Of a DNA stretch of 12,072 nt, positions 1 through 7,035 are shown in pieces. The stretch is from NCBI GenBank assembly GCA_029935375.1, contig JAOZKL010000020.1, forward strand, positions 1,130-13,201. The letters run 5' to 3'. The notes under the pieces are model-generated. The model saw only the letters and a program-made list of their open reading frames with translations. It made no database searches and was not told the origin of the DNA. The position numbers and the translations under genes are program-made. Position 1 is the first letter of the stretch. Each line of letters starts with the position of its first letter. Origin of the DNA: Patescibacteria group bacterium. GTDB taxonomy: Bacteria > Patescibacteriota > JACMRA01.

Positions 1-607
1 CTTTATGTCTATTTATCTTTGAAATCTTTTTATTCATTATATCAGTAATAACTGTACTACCAGATGCATCTTGTATATCCATCAACTCAATACTTTTAAC
101 AGATACAACACCCCATTCTTTAAGACCCTCGTCTACCTCCTGCGTAAATTGCCTACCAAATGTAGACCTTTCTTCCATAATAGTAACTATCATTTCTTGT
201 GCTAATATAGAACGAATAGCTCCTTGTAAAACACCATACAACTGATTCTTTAATTCATCAAAATCTTCAACTCTTTCAGAAGCTGTCTTTGGTTCGTCAA
301 CTCTAAAAAACGCCTGAATATCTACAGAAAAAGGAACCTTCTCTTTATCATAAGAGTTATAATCTTTCAGTTCTAGAGTAAAATTGGATACTGGTAAGAT
401 TGTTCTAGTTACACCTACAATTGGCCACCAATGTGGAAAGTTATAATATATATTACCCTTAACTTGACCACGACCGTACGGAACTGCAAATTTCCTTCTT
501 TGGATAACATGAACTTCATTTGTAGGGGTTACAACCCTAAAAAGCGCTGAGACAATTATAATTATAAAAAGTACAACAACAATAGCAACTAGAATATATA
601 TAAACAT
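1..607 (-). CDS. SPFH/band-7 domain membrane protein, 3' end outside window
   Basis: The reading frame starts at ATG 607 and is still open at base 2 (202 residues visible), so the C-terminal part lies outside the window. Residues 3-23 form one hydrophobic N-terminal membrane segment (IYILVAIVVVLF and on). The SPFH fold follows: a VxPxNEVHVIQRRK strand at 26-39, VPFSVDIQAFFRV at 91-103, the helix IRSILAQEMIVTIMEER at 131-147, and EWGVVSVKSIELMDIQD at 164-180, the usual end of a band-7 core. Family members (flotillin, stomatin, HflK/C-like) oligomerise on the cytoplasmic membrane face and act as scaffolds. A flotillin-like protein is the closest impression, but the missing C-terminus prevents a subfamily call. 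The gene has its own promoter and no Shine-Dalgarno site. Confidence 0.85.
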   Translation of the reverse strand, partial: MFIYILVAIVVVLFIIIIVSALFRVVTPTNEVHVIQRRKFAVPYGRGQVKGNIYYNFPHWWPIVGVTRTILPVSNFTLELKDYNSYDKEKVPFSVDIQAFFRVDEPKTASERVEDFDELKNQLYGVLQGAIRSILAQEMIVTIMEERSTFGRQFTQEVDEGLKEWGVVSVKSIELMDIQDASGSTVITDIMNKKISKINRHK

Positions 608-626
608 AATAATATTTTATATATAC

Positions 627-655
627 TATTTAGCATATTTTTAGGTAGTAGTCAA
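627..655 (-). promoter_or_regulatory. Promoter of the SPFH gene
   Basis: On the minus strand TTGACT (650-655) is followed after exactly 17 bases by TAAATA (627-632). A TG dinucleotide precedes it by one base, making an extended -10. The predicted start of transcription near 620 leaves a leader of only about 13 nt before ATG 607. Confidence 0.6.
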
Positions 656-691
656 ATTTAGTAGTCAGATTGTTATAAAATCTATAGTATA

Positions 692-1012
692 TTACAATAG
701 TCCAACCTCAAGCCTTGCTTCCTCGCTCATCATAGCCTCTGTCCACGGTGGATCATAAGTTATATCTATCTCTAAACTTTTAACCCAATCAATACCCTCA
801 ACTCCTAGCTCAACTTGCTGTATAAGCATATCTGCAAATGGACATAAAAAAGAAGTGAAGGTCATAAGAATATAAACCTCACCACCTTCTTTAATATCAA
901 TACCATAAATCAATCCCAGTTCAAATATGTCTACATGGATTTCTGGGTCAATCACAGTTTTTAAAATTGATATGACTTCCTCTCTTAATTCTGATGTAGA
1001 AATTTTACCCAT
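692..1012 (-). CDS. MIP18/DUF59 family metal-sulfur cluster assembly factor
   Basis: This 106-residue protein is a complete single-domain DUF59 (MIP18, SufT/PaaD-like) protein. Visible signatures are IDPEIHVDIFELGLIY (21-36), the TFTSFLCPFAD turn with Cys57 (51-61), and the closing block YDPPWTEAMMSEEARLEVG (86-104). These proteins help mature or deliver Fe-S clusters, usually near Suf machinery; Cys57 is the family's conserved cysteine. Here it is downstream of trigger factor with a 9-base gap and no promoter between, so the two are probably cotranscribed. No other Suf gene is in view. No Shine-Dalgarno is seen before the ATG. Length and start agree with the family. SufT in the narrow sense is possible but not proven. 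Confidence 0.88.
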   Translation of the reverse strand: MGKISTSELREEVISILKTVIDPEIHVDIFELGLIYGIDIKEGGEVYILMTFTSFLCPFADMLIQQVELGVEGIDWVKSLEIDITYDPPWTEAMMSEEARLEVGLL

Positions 1013-1021
1013 CTTTCAGAT

Positions 1022-2455
1022 CTATTTCTTCTTAGGTTTTGCCTTAGATTTTACATCTTTTGTATCAGAATCCTTTGCTGGGAAGAATTTATTGACTAGC
1101 CAATCTCCACCAACTTGCCTAACAACCCTATCCATCAATGAATTGTGAATTTGCTCCCTTGACTGATCTTTAGTAATTTTGTATTGCTCTGGATTCTTGA
1201 CAGCTGCGTCTACATATTTTTCTATTTCTTCTGGTTTTGGCTTATCAGTGATTACAGTCTCGTAAATAAATGCCAATATTTGAGTTAGCTTTAACTCATT
1301 AAAAACATACTTATTTACAGCTTCTTCAACCTTCTTTTTATCGTACTTCTTAACATTATCATCTGCAGAACCAGGGATTCCTGATTTCATAAATGCTTCA
1401 ACAAGTGTAATACCTTTCTCTTCTGTATCTTTTTCTAGAGCTTTTACTATACGTCTAATCTCACCATCCAATAAAAGTGATGGCAAAACAAAATCTTTTA
1501 TATTTTTTAACGTTTCTGTAATAACAACTTTTCTTTTTGCTTTATCGATAGCTTTTGTAACAGTATCATCAAAAACTTTTTTGATATCAGCATCTAGATC
1601 ATCAATTGATTTGTAATTCTCCTTCATTTTTTCGGAATTTTTGACAAGCTCTTCTACAGTTTTGTATTTTGGCGATTTAACCTCTTTAACTTTTACTGTA
1701 ATTTTTGCTGTCTTCCCTTTTAACTCAGCTGCATGGTAGTCAGAAGGAAAAGGTAAATCGAAGTCCACTTTATCACCCTCTTTTGTTCCTGTAACATTTT
1801 CCTCGAATACTGGCAAAAACATCTTTGCACCTAATACAACTTGAAAGTCTTTAGCGTCCAACATTGGCATTTTATTACCATCAAGCTCTCCACTCATATC
1901 TAGAACAACCTGATCTCCAAAAACAGCTTTTTTATCAACTTTCTCGTACTCATTATGATCAAGAAGTATTTTTGCAGTCTCTCTGTCTTTAAATTCTTTA
2001 AAAGTAGGGATGCCAGTAACATCTTTGGCGGTTATTTCACTCACTTTTATCTTTTCTAGCGGAGAAAGGTCAATTGGAGCAAAAAGCCGTGTTATTAATC
2101 TAATCTGATAACTACCATCCTCATTCTCCTTTGTAAACTCTGGATTGTAATCAACTTCGTATGTAAGTATAACCCTCTTATCTTCTTTTGCTTTTTTCTT
2201 AGCTTCTTCTATAGCCTCTGGCCCAAATTTATCTAAAATCTCTTTCATTAAATTTTCTGCAACAGTTTTTTGATCAGCAGCTTTTAATGCCTTGTCTATA
2301 GGAGCCTTGCCTTTGCGGAAACCTTTTACTTCTACAGTTTTTGCGATCTGTTCTAACACGCGATCTTTAAATTTTTGAAATTCACCGCTTTCAATTTTAT
2401 AATCAACAACCAAACTTAGGTCATCTGAATATTCTGATTTTAATACTTTAGACAT
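1022..2455 (-). CDS. tig: Trigger factor, ribosome-associated chaperone / prolyl isomerase
   Basis: Trigger factor binds near the polypeptide exit tunnel and shelters nascent chains. The ribosome-binding signature GFRKGKAP is at residues 45-52. A FKBP-type PPIase domain spans about 178-258 (GDQVVLDMSGELDG near the start, FPSDYHAAELKGKTAKITV at 236-254). A long helical C-terminal chaperone region covers about 265-460. At 477 residues it is longer than the E. coli protein (432); the extra length lies in the N-terminal/linker part and in a basic tail ending KSKAKPKKK. The ATG at 2455 gives the normal N-terminus. It stops with TAG 9 bases before the DUF59 gene and seems to lead that two-gene unit. 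No Shine-Dalgarno is visible. Confidence 0.95.
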   Translation of the reverse strand: MSKVLKSEYSDDLSLVVDYKIESGEFQKFKDRVLEQIAKTVEVKGFRKGKAPIDKALKAADQKTVAENLMKEILDKFGPEAIEEAKKKAKEDKRVILTYEVDYNPEFTKENEDGSYQIRLITRLFAPIDLSPLEKIKVSEITAKDVTGIPTFKEFKDRETAKILLDHNEYEKVDKKAVFGDQVVLDMSGELDGNKMPMLDAKDFQVVLGAKMFLPVFEENVTGTKEGDKVDFDLPFPSDYHAAELKGKTAKITVKVKEVKSPKYKTVEELVKNSEKMKENYKSIDDLDADIKKVFDDTVTKAIDKAKRKVVITETLKNIKDFVLPSLLLDGEIRRIVKALEKDTEEKGITLVEAFMKSGIPGSADDNVKKYDKKKVEEAVNKYVFNELKLTQILAFIYETVITDKPKPEEIEKYVDAAVKNPEQYKITKDQSREQIHNSLMDRVVRQVGGDWLVNKFFPAKDSDTKDVKSKAKPKKK

Positions 2456-2496
2456 ATTTTACTATTATAGTTTTTTCTAATTAAACAATAACTAAA

Positions 2497-2525
2497 TACT
2501 TATAGTGTATTTTTATTTTTGTCAA
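2497..2525 (-). promoter_or_regulatory. Probable tig promoter
   Basis: A consensus TTGACA (2520-2525) sits upstream of tig on the minus strand. The -10 is ambiguous: TAAGTA (2497-2502) has the 17-base spacing seen elsewhere in this window, while TATAAG (2499-2504) is a better match with a 15-base spacer. The leader would be about 35 nt, AT-only in character. Confidence 0.45.
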
Positions 2526-2550
2526 GTGATTGCAAAGGTTGCTATTTTTG

Positions 2551-3732
2551 TTACTCTTGATCGCCCTGATTATTATCTATTTTATACCAAGTATTATTTC
2601 GCTGGTATAGTATATAAATATTATCTGAATCACCCAAGCTAATTTGATCTATCATAAAAGTTACTCCCAAAAATGGTATTTCCACACTCCCTGACTCAGA
2701 AGAATATTTGACAATTACATCACGATAATCCTCATCATAGTATTCTGCATCTTCTACTTTGACAGAACAATAAAAAACTTTTTCTGCGCTTTGACTAATA
2801 TCACACTTGTTCGCAATTACTCGCCCTTCTACATTATTATCTTTTAAAAACGTTTCTAGTTTTAGACGAATTGGGTTTTCACCACCATCTGCAAAATCTA
2901 GAAAAAATGTTCTTGTACTCTTATCAGCATCCTCTACAGTTAAGAATAGTCCATTAGTCGCAACCTTAGAACTAACAACACTATCAATAATACCAAATGA
3001 AGTACTCTCAAAATTATCATTAACTAATTTTAAAATATTTAATGAAGTCGCATCTCCAGAAGTATCTGATAACAAAGCATATAACTCAGAATCAAAAACA
3101 GCTAGTTTAACAGTTTCGCCATTACTAACATTTATAGAAGCTATGTCCTGCACACTACCAGATATATCTAATTTTCCAGAATATTTTATATTTAATGCAT
3201 TCCCAGATTTCTCTGTGAAATAAACCCCCTCAAAGTCATTCTCAGACATCTTTGACACAACAAAAGAAATGCTATCATCATACTTTGATATTATATTATT
3301 TTCATAATAGTATGAGCCAAAAAGACCAGACAATGTATAATTACCATTGCCAGACTCCATTATATCACTAATACCAGAAAAATCTTCATCAGATTCCATT
3401 GTACTACCATTTACAACCAACTTACCACCATCTTGGATATAAACAAACTTATCTTTGCCAATCATTGCAGCTCCATCTGAGAGAAAATCAACCTCCTTAT
3501 CAGAAAGCTGCTCTGCATCAGCCCAGTTAGTAACAACAACCAAACTATCCTCACCTTCCAACTTCACCTGCTCTGGAATATTATCATCTTCTAGAGAACT
3601 ACCACCTCCTTTGCTTGCAAATATTATTATAAAAACTAACAGAAAAACACCAATACCACCATACATCATAACCTTTTTACGAAAGTCAGGATTTTCAAAC
3701 TTGTCCATTATACCTTGAATTGATAAAGCCAT
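2551..3732 (-). CDS. Membrane-anchored protein with large exported beta-rich domain, unknown function
   Basis: I do not recognise this 393-residue protein. A short basic N-terminus (to KK at 19-20) is followed by one membrane helix at about 22-39, then a Gly/Ser linker (KGGGSSLEDD) and an acidic, Ser/Asp/Asn-rich ectodomain of about 340 residues. The positive-inside rule places that domain outside the cell. It has recurring short beta segments such as KFVYIQDGGKLVV (95-107), EGVYFTEKSGNALNIKY (168-184), LYALLSDTSGDATSLNILKL (217-236), NGLFLTVEDADKSTRTFFL (260-278) and NIYILYQRNNTWYKI (371-385). This spacing suggests a beta-propeller (inference). C310 and C322 are the only cysteines and could form a disulfide. 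It lies 52 bases downstream of the two-helix exported protein, so an envelope role shared with it is plausible. Confidence 0.75.
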   Translation of the reverse strand: MALSIQGIMDKFENPDFRKKVMMYGGIGVFLLVFIIIFASKGGGSSLEDDNIPEQVKLEGEDSLVVVTNWADAEQLSDKEVDFLSDGAAMIGKDKFVYIQDGGKLVVNGSTMESDEDFSGISDIMESGNGNYTLSGLFGSYYYENNIISKYDDSISFVVSKMSENDFEGVYFTEKSGNALNIKYSGKLDISGSVQDIASINVSNGETVKLAVFDSELYALLSDTSGDATSLNILKLVNDNFESTSFGIIDSVVSSKVATNGLFLTVEDADKSTRTFFLDFADGGENPIRLKLETFLKDNNVEGRVIANKCDISQSAEKVFYCSVKVEDAEYYDEDYRDVIVKYSSESGSVEIPFLGVTFMIDQISLGDSDNIYILYQRNNTWYKIDNNQGDQE

Positions 3733-3767
3733 ATTATATGACTAACCATTTTATATAAATTTGTCAA
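3733..3767 (-). promoter_or_regulatory. Possible promoter before the membrane-anchored protein
   Basis: A perfect TTGACA (3762-3767) lies in the 52-base gap. At 17 bases spacing the -10 would be TAGTCA, a poor match. A perfect TATAAT (3733-3738) abuts the start codon but is 23 bases from the -35. The gene may also simply be cotranscribed with its upstream neighbour. Confidence 0.3.
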
Positions 3768-3784
3768 CAGGAAATAAAAAAACA

Positions 3785-4543
3785 TTATTCATTTTCCGAA
3801 TCTATATCCTTACAAGGATTTATAAAAGAAGAATCCAATCCCAAAGCCTCATTCAAATCACCACGAACATCCTTTGTAGAATCCTTTGCTTCCTGAAAGA
3901 AATGACAAGCATGAATACAACCACCAGTTTTACAGTCTGCCAACTCACCTGATAAAGTTAAAAAACGACTATCTTCAGTTAAATCAAAAGATGAGTTTTT
4001 CAACCTTGAAATAATATTAGTGTAATCAGCTTCTACCAAATCTCTTGACCTGCTCTTGTCCTCACCAGTTCCACCACCAGTGCCGTTCTGATCACCAGCT
4101 TGAGAAGAATCAACGTCAAAACCAATGATATTTAATGTAGAACTGTTTAACAAACTAAGAAACAAGACTGGAGCTGCAAGCAATACAATACCAATCAAAC
4201 CCTCTTCTAATATCTTACGAGTCTGAACAATTGGACCAGCCTTTCCAGAACTGTTTGGATCTGCCATAACACCAAGCTGAGCGGCGGCGATACGAGCAAG
4301 CATAACCATTACCCCAAGAGTAAGAGTGATTTGAAGAATGTCTCCAATACAACCTTCTACACTCCCATTTTCGGCTTTTTTGCACTGATCAAGAAAACCA
4401 CTTGGTAAAGATTTCTCTGTTTGAAGATATGGCTCTGCGGCAGATACTTGTGCCACATTAACAAACTGTATGGTACCAAATATGGCAATGATAAAAATGG
4501 CTGTTAAAGCTAAGAATTTTTTTATTTTATTGAAAATAATCAT
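3785..4543 (-). CDS. Exported two-helix membrane protein, T4SS pilin-like topology, Cys-rich tail
   Basis: This 252-residue protein starts with a classical signal peptide: Lys at 6, 8 and 9, hydrophobic 10-29, and a likely cut after QVSAA (36). Two more membrane helices follow at about 66-93 (GDILQITLTLGVMVMLARIA) and 112-139 (LEEGLIGIVLLAAPVLFLSL), joined by a short basic loop (SGKAGPIVQTRK). Signal peptide plus two helices plus short basic loop is the layout of VirB2/TrbC conjugative pilins and the related small proteins common in Patescibacteria; the assignment rests on topology, not motifs. Unlike a pilin, it has a C-terminal hydrophilic extension of about 110 residues with a Gly-rich linker and four cysteines (204, 209, 213, 244), plus two before the first helix (54, 65). 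The neighbour downstream is another exported protein. Confidence 0.75.
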   Translation of the reverse strand: MIIFNKIKKFLALTAIFIIAIFGTIQFVNVAQVSAAEPYLQTEKSLPSGFLDQCKKAENGSVEGCIGDILQITLTLGVMVMLARIAAAQLGVMADPNSSGKAGPIVQTRKILEEGLIGIVLLAAPVLFLSLLNSSTLNIIGFDVDSSQAGDQNGTGGGTGEDKSRSRDLVEADYTNIISRLKNSSFDLTEDSRFLTLSGELADCKTGGCIHACHFFQEAKDSTKDVRGDLNEALGLDSSFINPCKDIDSENE

Positions 4544-4564
4544 ATACTTTTACTAGTCCTGTAT

Positions 4565-4593
4565 ATTATATCAAAAAAAATGTTTTTTGGCAA
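4565..4593 (-). promoter_or_regulatory. Promoter of the two-helix exported protein
   Basis: TTGCCA (4588-4593), a 17-base spacer, then consensus TATAAT (4565-4570) preceded by TGA, giving an extended -10. The predicted leader is about 15 nt. It lies directly after the terminator of the ribosomal operon. Confidence 0.7.
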
Positions 4594-4606
4594 TAACTTT
4601 TTATAC

Positions 4607-4631
4607 AAAAAATAAAAGCGGGTTACCCCGC
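4607..4631 (-). terminator. Terminator of the greA-rpsL operon
   Basis: Minus-strand GCGGGGTAACCCGC (4618-4631) folds into a five-base-pair GC stem closed by a GUAA (GNRA) tetraloop. A tract of T with one A (4607-4617) follows. It lies 17 bases after the rpsL stop codon. Confidence 0.85.
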
Positions 4632-4648
4632 AATATAAATTTTTGATA

Positions 4649-5059
4649 CTAACTTGGTTTCTTTGTACCGTATTTACTACGACCTCTGTTCCTACCTTCA
4701 ACACCACCTGCATCTAATCTACCACGAACCACAGTATATCTTACACCAATAAGATCTTTTACACGACCACCGCGAAGCAATACAACGCTATGCTCTTGCA
4801 AGTTATGCCCTACGCCAGGTATGTATGCTAAAACTTCCATCTTGTTGGATAATTTTACTTTTGCAATCTTACGAACAGCTGAGTTAGGCTTTTTTGGGGT
4901 TGTTGTATAAACTTTTGTACAAACACCTCTTTTGAATGGATTGCTAGCTTTTGTAACTTTACTCTTATTGCTATTCCAATTACGACTAAGTGCTGGAGAC
5001 TTGTCTTTTTTTGTCTTTTGCTTTCTTCCCTTTCTTACTAATTGATTAATTGTTGGCAT
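4649..5059 (-). CDS. rpsL: 30S ribosomal protein uS12
   Basis: A protein of 136 residues that forms part of the decoding centre. Recognisable blocks are PTINQLVRKGRKQK (2-15), RGVCTKVYTTTPKKPNSAVR (44-63), GHNLQEHSVVLLRGGRVKDL (84-103) and GRSKYGTKKP (126-135). The 13-residue N-terminal insertion relative to E. coli is the form also found in Firmicutes. Both lysines of PKKPNS (56-57) and Asp102, the residue RimO methylthiolates in E. coli, are present. The proline normally found in KDLPGVRY is replaced by Ile104 (codon ATT), which is unusual. It is the last gene of the operon, 21 bases after rplM and without its usual partner rpsG. It stops with TAG just before the terminator. Confidence 0.97.
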   Translation of the reverse strand: MPTINQLVRKGRKQKTKKDKSPALSRNWNSNKSKVTKASNPFKRGVCTKVYTTTPKKPNSAVRKIAKVKLSNKMEVLAYIPGVGHNLQEHSVVLLRGGRVKDLIGVRYTVVRGRLDAGGVEGRNRGRSKYGTKKPS

Positions 5060-5080
5060 ATCGAAAAAATTAAAATTATA

Positions 5081-5527
5081 TTAATTAACTACTATCATTT
5101 TATTTGGCAAATTATGGTCTGCATCGAATATAAATAGACGATTGTTCATACGAACATCTTGATGTCTATTTTTTGGAAGCATTCCTTTAACCGCTTTATA
5201 TACTGGCACACTAGCATCTCTTTCTATCTGATCGTTAAAATATCTATGTTTCAACCCACCTCGTCTACCAGAGTGACGGAAATAAACTTTTCGCTCAGGT
5301 TTCTTCCCTGTTAAGACGGTTTTCTTTGCATTGATAACTACAACCATGGCACCCATATCTATATCTGGAGAGTAATCTGCACGATTTTTACCCAATAATA
5401 ACTCAGCTATTTTTGTAGATAATCGACCTAGAGGCTCTTTACTTGCATCTATAACATACCAAGGTCTTTGAAAACCTGTTTTTGTAGGTCTTATAGTTTT
5501 TGTTGCATTTACAATTCTTTGAGACAT
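5081..5527 (-). CDS. rplM: 50S ribosomal protein uL13
   Basis: A protein of 148 residues, an early-assembling large-subunit component. Typical blocks are RPWYVIDASKEPLGRLSTKI (21-40), LLLGKNRADYSPDIDMG (43-59), VVVINAKKTVLTGKK (62-76), YFRHSGRRGGLK (82-93) and AVKGMLPKNRHQDVRMNNRL (112-131). It starts 9 bases after rplQ and is followed by rpsL. In most bacteria uS9 (rpsI) follows uL13 directly, but no rpsI is present here. The nine-base spacer has no Shine-Dalgarno motif, so translation may rely on coupling with rplQ. Confidence 0.97.
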   Translation of the reverse strand: MSQRIVNATKTIRPTKTGFQRPWYVIDASKEPLGRLSTKIAELLLGKNRADYSPDIDMGAMVVVINAKKTVLTGKKPERKVYFRHSGRRGGLKHRYFNDQIERDASVPVYKAVKGMLPKNRHQDVRMNNRLFIFDADHNLPNKMIVVN

Positions 5528-5536
5528 ATTTAATAA

Positions 5537-6052
5537 TTATTTCTTTTCTACCTTCTTTTTAACCACCTTCTTTTTGCTATCACCTGTTTCTACAGTTTTT
5601 GCCTTAACTACAACCTCTGTTTTATCAGAAGAGCTTGGTTTAACCTCAGTTTTTGTATCAGCAGCAGCAGCAGTCTTTGTTTTTGATGTTTTTATTTCAT
5701 CTACGATCATCACAACGCTTTTATCGTGTTCGCTAAAATTTGTACCCATTTTTAAAATACTTGTGTAGCCTCCATCTCTACCTTTCAATTTTGGAACCAC
5801 ATCTTCTATCAATATACGAGCAATATCTTCTGAAAGAAAGGGCCTTACTTTTGAAAATGCTAATTTTACATTACCATCTGCACGTTTTACAAGAGTAACA
5901 AGCCTCTCGAATTTAGGAGCAAACCATTTTGCCCTAGCTGAAAAAGTAACAATCTTTTTGTTTTTTATTAATGCACGAGAAAGATCAATCCACAATCTCT
6001 TACGCTCCTCTTCTGTTCTTTTAAATTTCTTTGTTTTTACTAAATGACGCAT
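5537..6052 (-). CDS. rplQ: 50S ribosomal protein bL17 with long charged C-terminal tail
   Basis: The bL17 core covers residues 1 to about 121: MRHLVKTKKFKRTEEERKRL at the start, ARAKWFAPKFERLVTLVKRA (39-58), and GRDGGYTSILKMG (91-103). bL17 lies near the tunnel exit on the large subunit. The remaining 50 residues (122-171) are a low-complexity tail of Thr, Lys, Ala, Val and Ser ending KKKVVKKKVEKK, absent from E. coli bL17 (127 aa). Its end closely resembles the tail of bL21 encoded just upstream. The ATG is preceded by AAAAGGATT, the only reasonable Shine-Dalgarno-like site in this operon. Neither rpoA nor rpsD, its usual neighbours, is in view. Confidence 0.95.
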   Translation of the reverse strand: MRHLVKTKKFKRTEEERKRLWIDLSRALIKNKKIVTFSARAKWFAPKFERLVTLVKRADGNVKLAFSKVRPFLSEDIARILIEDVVPKLKGRDGGYTSILKMGTNFSEHDKSVVMIVDEIKTSKTKTAAAADTKTEVKPSSSDKTEVVVKAKTVETGDSKKKVVKKKVEKK

Positions 6053-6068
6053 AATCCTTTTAATTTAA

Positions 6069-6401
6069 TTACTTCTTTTCTACAACTTTTTTAGTAACTT
6101 TTTTTGCAACCTTCTTTTTATCACCTCCAGAAATCTCTAAAATAGTTTCTGTTTGTCTTGGTCCATATTGACGATGATAATTTGATTTAGATTTGTACTT
6201 AACAACTCTTATCTTCTTACCTTTTTGATGAGAAACAACAGAAGCTTGAATTGTATCAATATCTGAATCCTCACCAAACACAGCCAAAACATCCAATTGG
6301 ATCACATCACCAACTTCAGAATCTTTAAGATAATTAACTAATATTTTTTGTCCCTTCTCTACTATGTATTGTCTGGAACCTGATCGAACTATATAAGACA
6401 T
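6069..6401 (-). CDS. rplU: 50S ribosomal protein bL21 with Lys-rich tail
   Basis: A protein of 110 residues. The N-terminus YIVRSGSRQYIVEKGQKI (3-20) and the RNA-binding signature KKIRVVKYKSKSNYHRQYG (62-80) followed by PRQTETILEI (81-90) identify bL21. Residues 94-110 (DKKKVAKKVTKKVVEKK) are an added basic tail. bL21 is usually encoded next to bL27 (rpmA); here the neighbours are greA (4-base gap upstream) and rplQ (16 bases downstream). No Shine-Dalgarno is visible, and the tight spacing to greA suggests translational coupling. Confidence 0.96.
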   Translation of the reverse strand: MSYIVRSGSRQYIVEKGQKILVNYLKDSEVGDVIQLDVLAVFGEDSDIDTIQASVVSHQKGKKIRVVKYKSKSNYHRQYGPRQTETILEISGGDKKKVAKKVTKKVVEKK

Positions 6402-6405
6402 ATTT

Positions 6406-6882
6406 TTAATATAAAATGTTTATTATTTTAACTTTCATTTCTTCTCCTTTGACTTTGAAAGATACTTCATCGTTAACTTTCTTACCAAGGATTGCTTTTG
6501 ACAATGGTGATTCGTTGCTAATACGACCTTTTATAGCATTAGCTTCGCTGACACCAACAATCTTTACTGTAAAATTACGTTTATCAGATAAGCTCAAATA
6601 CTCCACTTCAACTTTTCCACCAATTTCAACTGTATCAGACTTCTTTGTCCTATCTTCTTCTACAAAAGTATAGTTAGAAAGTATTTCTTCAATCTGACTG
6701 AGACGGAACTCAGTCTTTTCCTTGTCTGATTTGGCAGCGTCATATGCAGCGTTTTCACGCAAATCACCTTCCGCACGAGCTTTGTTAAGAGAATCCAAAA
6801 CCTTAGGTAGTTTAACCTCCTTAAGTTCTTTGTGCTCTATATTTAGCTTGTCTATACCTATTTGAGTAAGATAGTGAGTCAT
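6406..6882 (-). CDS. greA: Transcription elongation factor GreA
   Basis: A protein of 158 residues, the normal GreA length. The N-terminal coiled coil (about 10-75) carries the acidic tip GDLRENAAYDAAK (39-51); Asp40 and Glu43 match E. coli Asp41 and Glu44, which position Mg2+ in the RNA polymerase active site for cleavage of backtracked RNA. The C-terminal FKBP-like domain (about 82-157) includes GRISNESPLSKAILGKKVND (119-138). GreA is the first gene of an operon with four ribosomal proteins, 4 bases before rplU, linking transcript-cleavage capacity to ribosome synthesis. The start has no Shine-Dalgarno. The upstream ATG-like triplets are out of frame. Confidence 0.96.
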   Translation of the reverse strand: MTHYLTQIGIDKLNIEHKELKEVKLPKVLDSLNKARAEGDLRENAAYDAAKSDKEKTEFRLSQIEEILSNYTFVEEDRTKKSDTVEIGGKVEVEYLSLSDKRNFTVKIVGVSEANAIKGRISNESPLSKAILGKKVNDEVSFKVKGEEMKVKIINILY

Positions 6883-6911
6883 TTGATCTGATTCATTAAT
6901 TTTATACTTAC

Positions 6912-6943
6912 ATTATAAGAATAAACTTTTTCAATTTTGTCAA
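6912..6943 (-). promoter_or_regulatory. Probable promoter of the greA-rplU-rplQ-rplM-rpsL operon
   Basis: TTGACA (6938-6943) and a perfect TATAAT (6912-6917) lie upstream of greA on the minus strand. Their spacing is 20 bases, longer than the 17 seen at other promoters here, so the -35 may contribute little. The predicted leader is about 22 nt. Confidence 0.45.
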
Positions 6944-7001
6944 GGGTTATAAGAAAATAAATAACTTTTAAGAAAATAAAAGAGTAAAAACTATAATTAA
7001 C

Positions 7002-7025
7002 AATAAAAGTCAATATTAATTGACT
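7002..7025 (-). terminator. Weak terminator after the beta-CASP gene
   Basis: A seven-base-pair AT-rich stem, AGTCAAT/ATTGACT (7008-7025) with a four-base loop, begins 10 bases after the stop codon. It is followed on the minus strand by TTTATTG. The stem is weak and the T-tract interrupted. Confidence 0.4.
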
Positions 7026-7035
7026 ATAATGCAAA

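Noticed and set aside
2807..3718. Plus-strand open frames opposite the membrane-anchored protein
   Set aside because: They are Ser/Pro-rich reverse translations of a Ser/Asp/Gly-rich coding sequence, with no domain and no promoter.
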